Origin: Candidatus Gemmiger excrementavium | GTDB lineage: Bacteria; Bacillota; Clostridia; Oscillospirales; Ruminococcaceae | NCBI GenBank assembly: GCA_019116485.1 | Contig: DXBO01000114.1 | Coordinates: forward strand, 1-34,660 | DNA: 34,660 nt | Direction: 5' to 3' | In this document: piece by piece, positions 21,945-30,186 of the stretch | Numbering within the stretch: the stretch's first letter is position 1 | Layout of the letters: every line of letters begins with the position of its first letter | Position numbers and translations under genes: made by a program | Notes under the pieces: model-generated | What the model was told of the DNA's origin: nothing | Database searches by the model: none | Seen by the model: the letters and a program-made list of their open reading frames with translations, nothing else

Positions 21945-22580
21945 TCAGCCCTGCCCCAGAAAAGCGGGCAGGCGTGCGTCCAGTTTTTCCATGGCGCGGC
22001 CACGGTGGCTGATGGCATCTTTTTCACCATCGGCCAGTTCCGCGTAGCTGCGGCGAGCGGTGTTTTCGGCGGTGGTGCCGTCGGGCAGGCCTACCCGGTC
22101 GGGCACGAACAGCGGGTCATACCCAAAGCCGTTGGAGCCGGTTTCGGTGAAAGCCACGGTGCCGGGGCACTCCCCTTCCACCAACAGTTCCCGGCCATCC
22201 GGCAGCAGGAAGCAAACCGCCGACACGAACCGGGCGGTGCGCTGTCCCGCCGGGACGTTTTCCATCTCGGCAAGCAGCTTGGCGTTGTTGGCGGCGTCGT
22301 CCCCGTGGTGCCCGGCATAGCGGGCGCTGTAGACGCCGGGGGCGCCGTGCAGGGCATCCACACACAGGCCGGAGTCATCGGCCACCGTAGGCAGACCGCT
22401 GGCCTTGCAGAAGGCTTCGGCCTTGATGCGGGCATTCTCGGCAAAGGTGGTGCCGGTTTCCTCGGGGTCCAGGGTGATGCCCAGTTCCCGCAGGCTTTTT
22501 ACTTCGTGGCCCATCCGCTCCAGGATGCGGCGCAGCTCTTTCAGTTTGCCGGCGTTGTTGCTGGCGGCACAGATCACCAT
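21945..22580 (-). CDS. rdgB: XTP/dITP pyrophosphatase
   Basis: A 211-residue Ham1/RdgB enzyme that removes the non-standard purine nucleotides XTP, ITP and dITP by cutting them to monophosphate and pyrophosphate. Substrate-binding SNNAGKLKEL is at 7-16, DDSGLCVDAL at about 68-77 carries the catalytic Asp, GSNGFGYDPLFVP at about 148-160 binds the base, and SHRGRAMEKL near the end completes the site. It starts three bases after the ftsY stop with GGAGG upstream, so the two are co-translated. It is full length. Confidence 0.96.
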   Translation of the reverse strand: MVICAASNNAGKLKELRRILERMGHEVKSLRELGITLDPEETGTTFAENARIKAEAFCKASGLPTVADDSGLCVDALHGAPGVYSARYAGHHGDDAANNAKLLAEMENVPAGQRTARFVSAVCFLLPDGRELLVEGECPGTVAFTETGSNGFGYDPLFVPDRVGLPDGTTAENTARRSYAELADGEKDAISHRGRAMEKLDARLPAFLGQG

Positions 22581-22583
22581 GGG

Positions 22584-23549
22584 TCAGTCCTCCTTATGGG
22601 CGGGCACTTCGGGCAGCAGGGATTCCACGAAATTCTGGGGATCGAAGGGCATCAGATCGTCGATCTTTTCACCCACGCCGATAAACCGGATGGGCAGGCC
22701 CAGGTTTTCCCACACGCTGACGGCGCAGCCGCCCTTGGGAGTGCCGTCCAGCTTGGTAAGCACCACACCGGTGGCCCCGGCGGCCTTGCAGAATTCTTCA
22801 GCCTGGCTGATGGCGTTCTGGCCGGTGATGGCATCCAGCACCAGCAGCACTTCCAGGCTGGCTTCGGGGCTGGCCTTTTTGACGCTGCGGGAAATTTTGC
22901 CCAGTTCATCCATCAGGCCCTTTTTGTTGTGCAGCCGGCCCGCTGTATCGGCAATGACCATATCGTAGCCTTTGGCGGCAGCACTTTTCACCGCGTCAAA
23001 GATGACGGCGGCGGGGTCCGCCCCCTGCCCGGCCTGGACCAGCGGCACACCGGCCCGGTCAGCCCACAGTTCCAGCTGTTCGCTGGCGGCGGCACGGAAG
23101 GTATCGCCGGCGGCCAGCATGACCCGCTTGCCCTCCTCTTTGTACAGATGGGCCAGCTTGGCGATGGTGGTGGTCTTGCCCACGCCGTTGACGCCGATGA
23201 CCAGGATCACCGCCGGGCGGCCTTCCAGTTCCATGGGATAACGGGGGGTCAGCTCCCGGCAGATAATGCCCCGCAGGGCATCCAGCGCTTCCTGGCCGGT
23301 CTTGAGGTGGTGTTCTTCCACTTCGTCCCGCAGTTCATCCACCAGGCGCACCGCGCAGGCAGGGCCCACGTCGGCCAGGATCAGCTGCTCCTCCAGGTCA
23401 TTGTACAGGTCGTCGTCGATCTGGGAGTTGGTCAGGGTGTTGAGGATGTTCTGGAAAAAGCCGGTGCGGGTCTTTTCCAGACCGCGCTGCATCTTCTGCT
23501 GTTCTTCAAATTCCTTGTCGGAAATATTGCGCTTCTTAAAGAAAAACAT
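22584..23549 (-). CDS. ftsY: Signal recognition particle receptor FtsY
   Basis: A 321-residue SRP-type GTPase that docks ribosome-SRP complexes at the membrane for insertion of membrane proteins. It starts MFFFKKRN, has a short N domain to about residue 100 and then the G domain: GVNGVGKTTT at 119-128, AAGDTFRAAASEQL, DTAGRLHNKK and TKLDGTPKGG. The long acidic A domain of enterobacterial FtsY is lacking, normal for Gram-positives. It lies 16 bases after smc, in the widespread smc-ftsY pairing, with AAGGAGG before the ATG. Confidence 0.97.
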   Translation of the reverse strand: MFFFKKRNISDKEFEEQQKMQRGLEKTRTGFFQNILNTLTNSQIDDDLYNDLEEQLILADVGPACAVRLVDELRDEVEEHHLKTGQEALDALRGIICRELTPRYPMELEGRPAVILVIGVNGVGKTTTIAKLAHLYKEEGKRVMLAAGDTFRAAASEQLELWADRAGVPLVQAGQGADPAAVIFDAVKSAAAKGYDMVIADTAGRLHNKKGLMDELGKISRSVKKASPEASLEVLLVLDAITGQNAISQAEEFCKAAGATGVVLTKLDGTPKGGCAVSVWENLGLPIRFIGVGEKIDDLMPFDPQNFVESLLPEVPAHKED

Positions 23550-23565
23550 GGGGCCCTCCTTCGGG

Positions 23566-26500
23566 TCAAGAGATCAGGTCGGCGCTGACATTGTCCAGGT
23601 CGAGGCGCAGGATTTTGGAGACACCGTCCTCCTGCATGGTCACGCCATACAGCACATCGGCGGCCTCCATGGTGCCGCGGCGGTGGGTGATGACGATAAA
23701 CTGGGTCTGCTCGGTCATGCGGCGCAGGTACTGGGCGTAACGGTTGACGTTCACGTCGTCCAGGGCCGCTTCGATCTCGTCCAGGATGCAGAAGGGCGCC
23801 GGGTTGACGTTGAGAATGGCAAAGTAGATGGAGATGGCCACCAGCGCCTGCTCGCCGCCCGACAGGGCGCTGAGGTTCTTGATGACTTTACCCGGGGGCG
23901 AGACCTCGATCTCGATGCCGGATTCCAGCACATTGCTCTCGTCGGAGAGGTACAGCCGGGCGTGGCCGCCCCCGAACAGTTCCCGGAAGATATGGCCGAA
24001 ATGACGGTTGATCTCCTTGAAGGAGGTAGTGAACAGTTCCTCCATCTCGCTGCACAGTTCGGCGATCATGCGGGTGAGTTCGGCCTTGGCCTTTTCCACG
24101 TCGGTGACCTGGGCTTTGAGGAAATCGTACCGTTCCTTGACCTCTTTGTACTCGTCGATGGCGCCCACGTTCACGTTGCCCAGGGCGCGGATCTTGGAGC
24201 GGGTCTCGGCCACCTGACGGCGCAGTTCGGTCAGCGAGTCAAAGGGCACGCAGAGGGCCCGGGCCTCGGTATCGGTAAGCTGATACTCCTCCCACAGTTT
24301 GGTGTTGGTGTCATTCAGTTCGTTCTCGGCAGCGGTGCGGCGCTCGGCCAGGCGGGCCATCTCGCCGCTCATGCGCTCCCGCTCATCGGTCAAAGCCCGG
24401 TTGTCCTGGCCCAGTTTGGCCACGGCGGCTTCTTTTTCCAGGCGGGCGGCGTTGGCCGTGCGGATCAGTTCCTCGGCAGCGGCGATCTTTTGCAGGTTTT
24501 CGCCCCGGGTGCGCTGAATCTCGGCAATTTTCAGTTCATTGGCCGCGATCTGGGCTTTGGCGGCCTCCATGGACGCCCGCAGTTCCCGGGCGCGGGCCTC
24601 GGCCTCACCGGTACGGCTGCGCAGGTTCTGCAAGGCGGCCTCGTGCAGGCTCACGTCCTTTTCGTCGTTGAGGCGCTGCATTTGTTTGGCGGCCAATTCC
24701 TCGCCGATGGCGTTGCGCTCCTCGGTCAAAGACCCGGCACTCTCGCCCAGAGCAGCCAGTTCCTGCGTATAACGGCCCAGTTCTTCTTCGGCCTTTTGGC
24801 GGGCTGCCTCGGCGGCAGCGCAGTCGGCACGGCTCTGGTCAGCGGCAGCCTGCTGGGCTTCGATCTCAGCCTGCAGGGTGCGGGCCGTCTCCTCCTGCTG
24901 GGCGGCAGCGGTGCTGAGCCGGTCCAGGTCCAGGCTGGCCCGCAGCCGTTCCGAGGCCGCGGTCATACCCTCGGCCTCGGCGCCGGAGAGCTGGGCCGAA
25001 AGGTTGTCCACCTCCGCCTTGCGGGCAGCCAGTTCCTTTTCGGCCTCAGCCTGTTTGACGTCCAGCTTTTTCAGCTTGCCGCGCAGTTCGTCCAGTTCCT
25101 GCTTGCGGCTGAACACACCCACGCTGCGGGCGGTGGAACCGCCGGTGAAGGAACCGCCGGCGTTGATGACCTGGCCGTCCAGCGTGACGATACGGTTGCG
25201 ATAGCCGAGATTTTTGGCCACGGCGGAGGCTTCGCCCAGGTCCTCCACCACGATGATGCGGCCCAAAAGGTTATCGATAATATGCTGGTATTTCGGGTCG
25301 GTGCGGACCAGATCAGCGGCCACCTCGGCAGTGCCGGTCAGGCGTCCGGTGAAGCGGGAACCCTGGACGGTATCCAGCGGCAGGAAGGTGGCACGGCCCG
25401 CCCGCTCCTCTTTCAAGAAGGCGATGGCGGCCCGGGCACAGCCCTGGTCCTCCACCACGATATTCTGCAGTGCAAAGCCCAGAGCAGTCTCGATGGCCAC
25501 CTCATAGCCTTTTTCTACCGTGAGGATACCCGCCACAGGACCGATGATGCCCCGCAGGCGGCGGCCCCCGGCGGCCCGCATGACGCTTTTGACGCTTTGC
25601 TGGTAGCCGTCCATGTTGCGCTCCAGCTCTTCCAGAATATGGATGCGCTGGGCGGCGTTGGAACGCTCCCGCTCAACCTTCTGTACGGCCTGGGCGGCGT
25701 CCTCCTGCTGGCGGCGGCGGCTTTCCAGTTTCAGTTTCAGGCCCGCCTTGATGTTGTCGTTGCGGGTAACGGCTTCCTCCGCCTCTTGCAGACGGCGGGC
25801 GGCCCGGGCCTTTTCTTCCTCGGTGGCCGCGGCGCTCTGCGCCAGTTCTTCCGCCTGACGGCGGGCGGCCTGCTGCCGGGCAGCGGCGGCCTCGGCGGCG
25901 GTTTGGGCAGCGGCGGCCTGCACCTTGGCGGTGGTGGCCTCGTCCTGCAGGCGGGCCATGGCGGCGTCGATCACGTCCCGGCGCCGTCCGCTGGCAGCGG
26001 CCTTTTCTTCCAATTCCCGCAGGCTTTCCCGCAGGGCGTTCATCCGCTCGTCCAGGGCGGTGATCCCGGTGCGCAGCGCCTGGATGGCGGCGCAGTGTTC
26101 TTCGGACTCCCGCTCGATGCTCTGCTGGCCCTGCCCGGCCCGTTCCAGTTCGGCGGTGGCTTCGTCGATGCGGAAGCGGTTGTGTTCGTTCTCATTTTGC
26201 AGCACGGCCACCTGGCTCTCGCTGCCGGCATTGGCCTCGGTAATGGCACGGATATCGGCGTTGGCCTGTTCCACCTGCAGCACCAGAGCCTGGGCTTCTT
26301 CCCGCAGGGCGGTGCTCCGGGCGTCGAACTCGTCCAGCTGGCGGCTCAGACGGTCATAGTCGGCCTGGGCGGCTTCATACTTGCGCTGCTGGTCCCGCAG
26401 GGTCTCGTTGGCGCGGCGGATGGCGTCCACCCACAGGGTCACTTCCAGGCTTTTGCGAGCAGCCGACAGTTCCAGGAACTGCTGGGCTTTCTCGCTGTCC

Positions 26501-27123
26501 CGTTTGAGGGGACCGACGCGCTTTTCCAGCTCGCCCAGGATGTCCCGCAGACGTTCCAGGTTGCCCTCGGCGGCGGCCAGGCGGCGCTCCGCCTCGTTTT
26601 TGCGGTAGCGGTACTTGGCGATGCCCGATGCTTCCTCAAAAATTTCCCGCCGCTCGGCGGATTTGGCGCCCACGATCTCAGCGATACGGCCCTGGCCCAC
26701 GATGGCGTAACCGTCCCGGCCAATGCCGGTGTCCAGCAGCAGTTCGTAGACGTCCTTGAGGCGGACGTTCTGGCCGTTGATGGAGTATTCACTTTCGCCG
26801 CTGCGGTAGTACCGGCGGCCGATGGTGACCTCGTCGGCGTCCATGTCCAAACCGTGGTCACTGTTGTCGATGGTCAGCGCCACCGAGGCATAGCCCATGG
26901 CGCCACGGGTCTGGGTACCGCCGAAGATGACATCCTCCATCTTACCGGAACCGCGCAGCTGCTTGGAGCTGGTTTCCCCCAGCACCCAGCGGATGGAATC
27001 GGAAATATTGGATTTGCCGGACCCGTTGGGCCCCACCACGCCGGTGATGCCGGCACCGATGGTGACCTTGGTGCGGTCCGGGAAGGATTTGAAGCCTTGA
27101 ATTTCCAGTTCTTTCAGGCGCAT
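23566..27123 (-). CDS. smc: Chromosome segregation protein SMC
   Basis: A 1185-residue SMC ATPase, full length. Walker A GPNGSGKSN is at 31-39. Two long coiled-coil arms, at about 170-510 and 665-1010 (rich in Ala, Glu, Arg and Gln), flank a hinge at about 515-650 with GRRLRGIIGPVAGIL and later GGSFTGGS. The C-terminal head has the signature LSALSGGEQALVAISIYFAI and Walker B FCILDEIEAALDD. It forms a dimer with ScpA and ScpB (not in the window) that loads near the origin and aligns chromosome arms. Its ATG has AAGGAG upstream and lies nine bases after rnc. Alanine-rich composition of the arms follows the high GC content. Confidence 0.98.
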   Translation of the reverse strand: MRLKELEIQGFKSFPDRTKVTIGAGITGVVGPNGSGKSNISDSIRWVLGETSSKQLRGSGKMEDVIFGGTQTRGAMGYASVALTIDNSDHGLDMDADEVTIGRRYYRSGESEYSINGQNVRLKDVYELLLDTGIGRDGYAIVGQGRIAEIVGAKSAERREIFEEASGIAKYRYRKNEAERRLAAAEGNLERLRDILGELEKRVGPLKRDSEKAQQFLELSAARKSLEVTLWVDAIRRANETLRDQQRKYEAAQADYDRLSRQLDEFDARSTALREEAQALVLQVEQANADIRAITEANAGSESQVAVLQNENEHNRFRIDEATAELERAGQGQQSIERESEEHCAAIQALRTGITALDERMNALRESLRELEEKAAASGRRRDVIDAAMARLQDEATTAKVQAAAAQTAAEAAAARQQAARRQAEELAQSAAATEEEKARAARRLQEAEEAVTRNDNIKAGLKLKLESRRRQQEDAAQAVQKVERERSNAAQRIHILEELERNMDGYQQSVKSVMRAAGGRRLRGIIGPVAGILTVEKGYEVAIETALGFALQNIVVEDQGCARAAIAFLKEERAGRATFLPLDTVQGSRFTGRLTGTAEVAADLVRTDPKYQHIIDNLLGRIIVVEDLGEASAVAKNLGYRNRIVTLDGQVINAGGSFTGGSTARSVGVFSRKQELDELRGKLKKLDVKQAEAEKELAARKAEVDNLSAQLSGAEAEGMTAASERLRASLDLDRLSTAAAQQEETARTLQAEIEAQQAAADQSRADCAAAEAARQKAEEELGRYTQELAALGESAGSLTEERNAIGEELAAKQMQRLNDEKDVSLHEAALQNLRSRTGEAEARARELRASMEAAKAQIAANELKIAEIQRTRGENLQKIAAAEELIRTANAARLEKEAAVAKLGQDNRALTDERERMSGEMARLAERRTAAENELNDTNTKLWEEYQLTDTEARALCVPFDSLTELRRQVAETRSKIRALGNVNVGAIDEYKEVKERYDFLKAQVTDVEKAKAELTRMIAELCSEMEELFTTSFKEINRHFGHIFRELFGGGHARLYLSDESNVLESGIEIEVSPPGKVIKNLSALSGGEQALVAISIYFAILNVNPAPFCILDEIEAALDDVNVNRYAQYLRRMTEQTQFIVITHRRGTMEAADVLYGVTMQEDGVSKILRLDLDNVSADLIS

Positions 27124-27132
27124 GGTATCTCC

Positions 27133-27810
27133 TTAGGATTTGGCTTGCAGACGGTCCAGCGCCTGCCTGGCGGCGTGCTGTTCCGCCGCCTTTTTGCTGC
27201 GGCCTGTGCCTTCGGCCAGGCGTTCCCCGTTGCAGAAAACCGCCACGGTGAACTGCTTGGCATGGTCGGGGCCGGACTCGCTTTCCACCTCATAGCGCAG
27301 GCGGGCATTAGGGTCCTGCTGCACCACTTCCTGCAGGCGGGTCTTGTAGTCCTCCTCGGCAGTCTTGCCTTCGGTCAAGAAAGGCAGGATGAAACTGCGG
27401 GCCGTTTCCAGCCCGCCGTCCAGGTACAGCGCGGCGATGACCGCCTCAAAGGCGTCGGAGACCACGCTGGGGCGATGGCGTCCGCCGCCCAGCTCCTCAC
27501 CGTGACCCAGGCGCAGATATTCGCCCAGTTGGATTTCGTTGGCAAACTGGAACAGCGCTTCCTCGCTGACCAGGCTGGCCCGCATGCGGGTCAGTTCGCC
27601 TTCGGGCCGGTCAGACTGGTGGAACAGGTAATCCGCCGCCACGATGGACAGCACGCTGTCCCCCAGAAATTCCAGCCGCTCGTTGTGGGTGGTGGGGACT
27701 TTGCTCTCGTTGGCGTAGCTGGTATGGGTCAGAGCAATGCGCAGCAGCGCGGGATTTTTGAACTGGTAGTGCAGCACCTGCTGCAGTTCCTCAGGTTTAC
27801 GGTTGGGCAC
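27133..27810 (-). CDS. rnc: Ribonuclease III
   Basis: A 225-residue double-strand-specific endoribonuclease that processes rRNA precursors and some mRNAs. The catalytic signature NERLEFLGDSVL is at about 43-54, with the second acidic group in SDAFEAVIAALYLD near 118-131. The C-terminal dsRNA-binding domain runs from about 154 (DYKTRLQEVVQQ) to GTGRSKKAAEQHAARQAL. GTG 27810 is chosen (MPNRKPEEL) because AAAGGA precedes it at seven bases; no better start exists upstream, where the frame enters the plsX end. The acpP gene that often separates plsX and rnc in bacteria is not here. Confidence 0.96.
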   Translation of the reverse strand: MPNRKPEELQQVLHYQFKNPALLRIALTHTSYANESKVPTTHNERLEFLGDSVLSIVAADYLFHQSDRPEGELTRMRASLVSEEALFQFANEIQLGEYLRLGHGEELGGGRHRPSVVSDAFEAVIAALYLDGGLETARSFILPFLTEGKTAEEDYKTRLQEVVQQDPNARLRYEVESESGPDHAKQFTVAVFCNGERLAEGTGRSKKAAEQHAARQALDRLQAKS

Positions 27811-27844
27811 GGGTGGTCCTTTCCTTTCTTGTATTTCCAGGCGC

Positions 27845-28861
27845 TCAGGATTCTTTGGCGGGTTCCAGGGCGTTGAGGGCGGTCTGCATGGTGCCGCACA
27901 AATCGTTGGCCACACAGATCTTGGCCTGGCGGATGGCGTTCTTGATGCCCTTGGCTTTGCTGGAGCCGTGGGCCTTGATGACCGGCTTGGCGGCGCCCAG
28001 CAGCGGCGCGCCGCCCACTTCTTCGGAGTCCATCATCCGCTTCAGCTCGCCCAGGCCGCCTTTGATGCCCAGATAGCTGAGTTTGGTGATGAGGTTTTTC
28101 AGGAAAATGGCCTTGAGCATCCCCAGCAGGGTTTTGGCCACACCCTCGGTGAGTTTGAGGACCACATTGCCCACAAAACCATCACAGACCACCACATCCA
28201 CATCGCCATCCATAATGTAGCGGGGCTCGATGTTACCTGCAAAGTGGATGCAGGGGTTGGCTTTGAGCAGCTGGTGAGCCTCCCGGTAGGTGGGGGTGCC
28301 CTTGGTGTCCTCGGCGCCGTTGTTCACCAGGGCCACCTTGGGGTCCTGGCGGCCCATGACCTTTTCGGCATAAACGCTGCCCATGGTGCCGAAGGCGTTG
28401 AGCATATCGGGGCGGCACTCGGCGTTGGCGCCGCAGTCCAGCAGCAGGAAATTCTGCTTGGCCCCGGGCATGGGAGTAGCCAGAGCCGGGCGCTTGATGC
28501 CCTTGAGGGTGCGCACGATCAGGCTGGTGCCTACATGCAGCGCACCGGTGGAACCGGCGGAGACAAAGGCGTCGCCTTCACCGTTTTTGAGCATGGTCAG
28601 ACCCTTGACCATACTGGAATCGGTCTTGCGGCGGGCGGCCTTGACGGGGTCGTCGTGCATGTCCACCACTTCGCTGCAGTGCAGGATGGTAAAGGGCGTC
28701 AGGTCGATCTTGTTTTCGGCGGCGCAGCTTTTCAGGGCCGCCTCATCGCCCAGCAGCACCAGCTTCATGCCGTCGCCAAACTCGGCGGCTGCCTGGGAAG
28801 CGCCCTGCAAAACGCACAGAGGGGCGTTGTCACCGCCCATGGCATCAATCAGAATTTTCAT
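27845..28861 (-). CDS. plsX: Phosphate acyltransferase PlsX
   Basis: A 338-residue enzyme that makes acyl-phosphate from acyl-ACP, the first step of phospholipid synthesis with PlsY in Gram-positive bacteria; it acts at the inner membrane face. The start MKILIDAMGGDNAP is the family signature. SAGSTGALHVGT at about 101-112, LLLDCGANAECRP and GFVGNVVLKLTEG are the other conserved pieces. ATG 28861 has AGGAGG eight bases upstream and overlaps the trmFO stop by ATGA, so the upstream reading in the same frame is rejected. The gene is complete. Confidence 0.96.
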   Translation of the reverse strand: MKILIDAMGGDNAPLCVLQGASQAAAEFGDGMKLVLLGDEAALKSCAAENKIDLTPFTILHCSEVVDMHDDPVKAARRKTDSSMVKGLTMLKNGEGDAFVSAGSTGALHVGTSLIVRTLKGIKRPALATPMPGAKQNFLLLDCGANAECRPDMLNAFGTMGSVYAEKVMGRQDPKVALVNNGAEDTKGTPTYREAHQLLKANPCIHFAGNIEPRYIMDGDVDVVVCDGFVGNVVLKLTEGVAKTLLGMLKAIFLKNLITKLSYLGIKGGLGELKRMMDSEEVGGAPLLGAAKPVIKAHGSSKAKGIKNAIRQAKICVANDLCGTMQTALNALEPAKES

Positions 28862-30171
28862 TGTACATCCTCCTGTACCCATGCTTGCATGGCTTGTTGG
28901 GCCGCCGTGGAAAGAGCGGCGTAGCGTTCCCGCTTGTCGCGGATGGCGTCGATGTCCGGCGTGCGGGGCAAAATGCCCATGTTGGCGCCCATCGGCTGGA
29001 AATCCTTGTTGGGGGTGGTGATGTATTGCAGCAGCGCGCCGCACATGGTTGCGGGCGGGGGCGGCGGCAGTTCGCGGCCCTGCAGCCGCGCCAGAATCTG
29101 CCGGGCCGCCAGCAGGCCGCTGGCCGCGCTTTCCATATACCCCTCAAAGCCGGTGATCTGCCCGGCAAAAAAGACATTGGGGTGTTCTTTCAGGTACTGT
29201 TTGGCTGTCAGTACCCTGGGGCTTTCCAGAAACGTGTTGCGGTGCATGACGCCGTAGCGCACGAAGTCAGCGTGTTCGAGGCCCGGGATCATCGAAAAGA
29301 CCCGCTTCTGCTCGCCCCATTTGAGGTTGGTCTGGAATCCCACCAGGTTATAGAGGGTGCGGGCGGCGTTCTCGGCCCGCAGCTGGACGTTGGCCCAGGG
29401 GCGGTGGCCGGTGCGCGGGTCCCGCAGCCCCACCGGGCGCAGCGGCCCGAAGCGGATGGTATCGGCCCCCCGGGCGGCCATGACCTCGATGGGCATGCAG
29501 CCTTCGTAGACGGTCAGGTCGCCGTCAAAGTCGTGGAGCGGCGCCCGCTCGGCGCCGACAAGGGCTGCGTGGAATGCCTCGTATTCTTCTTTATTAAAAG
29601 GGCAGTTTAAGTAGTCAGCCTCCCCCCGGCCATAGCGGGAGGCGGCAAACACCTTGTCATAATCGAGGCTTTCGGCGGTGACGATGGGCGCCACCGCATC
29701 GTAAAAGCTCAGGCGGTGGTTCCCGGTCAGCGCGGCGATAGCCTCGGCCAGCGGGCCTTCTGTCAGAGGGCCGGACGCCACCAGCACCGGGGCGCTTTCG
29801 TCCAGGGCGGTGACTTCCTCACGGTGGATCGTGATGTTCGGGTGCCGCTCCACCTGTTCGGTGACGGCAGCCGAAAAGACATCCCGGTCCACGGCCAGGG
29901 CGCCGCCGGCGGCCACCCGGGCGGTCTCGGCAGCAGGCAGCAGATGGCTGCCCAGGGCGCGCATCTCCAGCTTGAGCAGGCCCGAGGCGGAGTCGGGGCG
30001 CTCGGCCTTGAGCGAGTTGGAGCAGATCAGTTCGGCAAAACCCGCGCTCTTGTGGGCGGGGGAAAATTTGCCCGGTTTCTGCTCGTACAGGTCCACCCGG
30101 ACCCCGGCGTCAGCCAGCCAGAGGGCGGCTTCGCACCCGGCCAGGCCGGCGCCAATGATATTGATCTGCAT
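28858..30171 (-). CDS. trmFO: tRNA U54 methyltransferase TrmFO
   Basis: A 437-residue flavoprotein that methylates uridine 54 in the T-loop of tRNA with methylenetetrahydrofolate and FADH2, the Gram-positive alternative to TrmA. The FAD-binding GAGLAGCEAALWLAD is at 7-21, followed by the family-specific ELICSNSLKAE near 47-57, and GGLADY-like and FAGQITGFEGYMESAASGLLAA near 350-370, read in pieces. The ATG has GGGAGG upstream. It sits 15 bases after topA; the topA-trmFO neighbourhood is typical of Firmicutes. Confidence 0.96.
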   Translation of the reverse strand: MQINIIGAGLAGCEAALWLADAGVRVDLYEQKPGKFSPAHKSAGFAELICSNSLKAERPDSASGLLKLEMRALGSHLLPAAETARVAAGGALAVDRDVFSAAVTEQVERHPNITIHREEVTALDESAPVLVASGPLTEGPLAEAIAALTGNHRLSFYDAVAPIVTAESLDYDKVFAASRYGRGEADYLNCPFNKEEYEAFHAALVGAERAPLHDFDGDLTVYEGCMPIEVMAARGADTIRFGPLRPVGLRDPRTGHRPWANVQLRAENAARTLYNLVGFQTNLKWGEQKRVFSMIPGLEHADFVRYGVMHRNTFLESPRVLTAKQYLKEHPNVFFAGQITGFEGYMESAASGLLAARQILARLQGRELPPPPPATMCGALLQYITTPNKDFQPMGANMGILPRTPDIDAIRDKRERYAALSTAAQQAMQAWVQEDVQ

Positions 30172-30186
30172 AGTCCCTCCCGGGGT

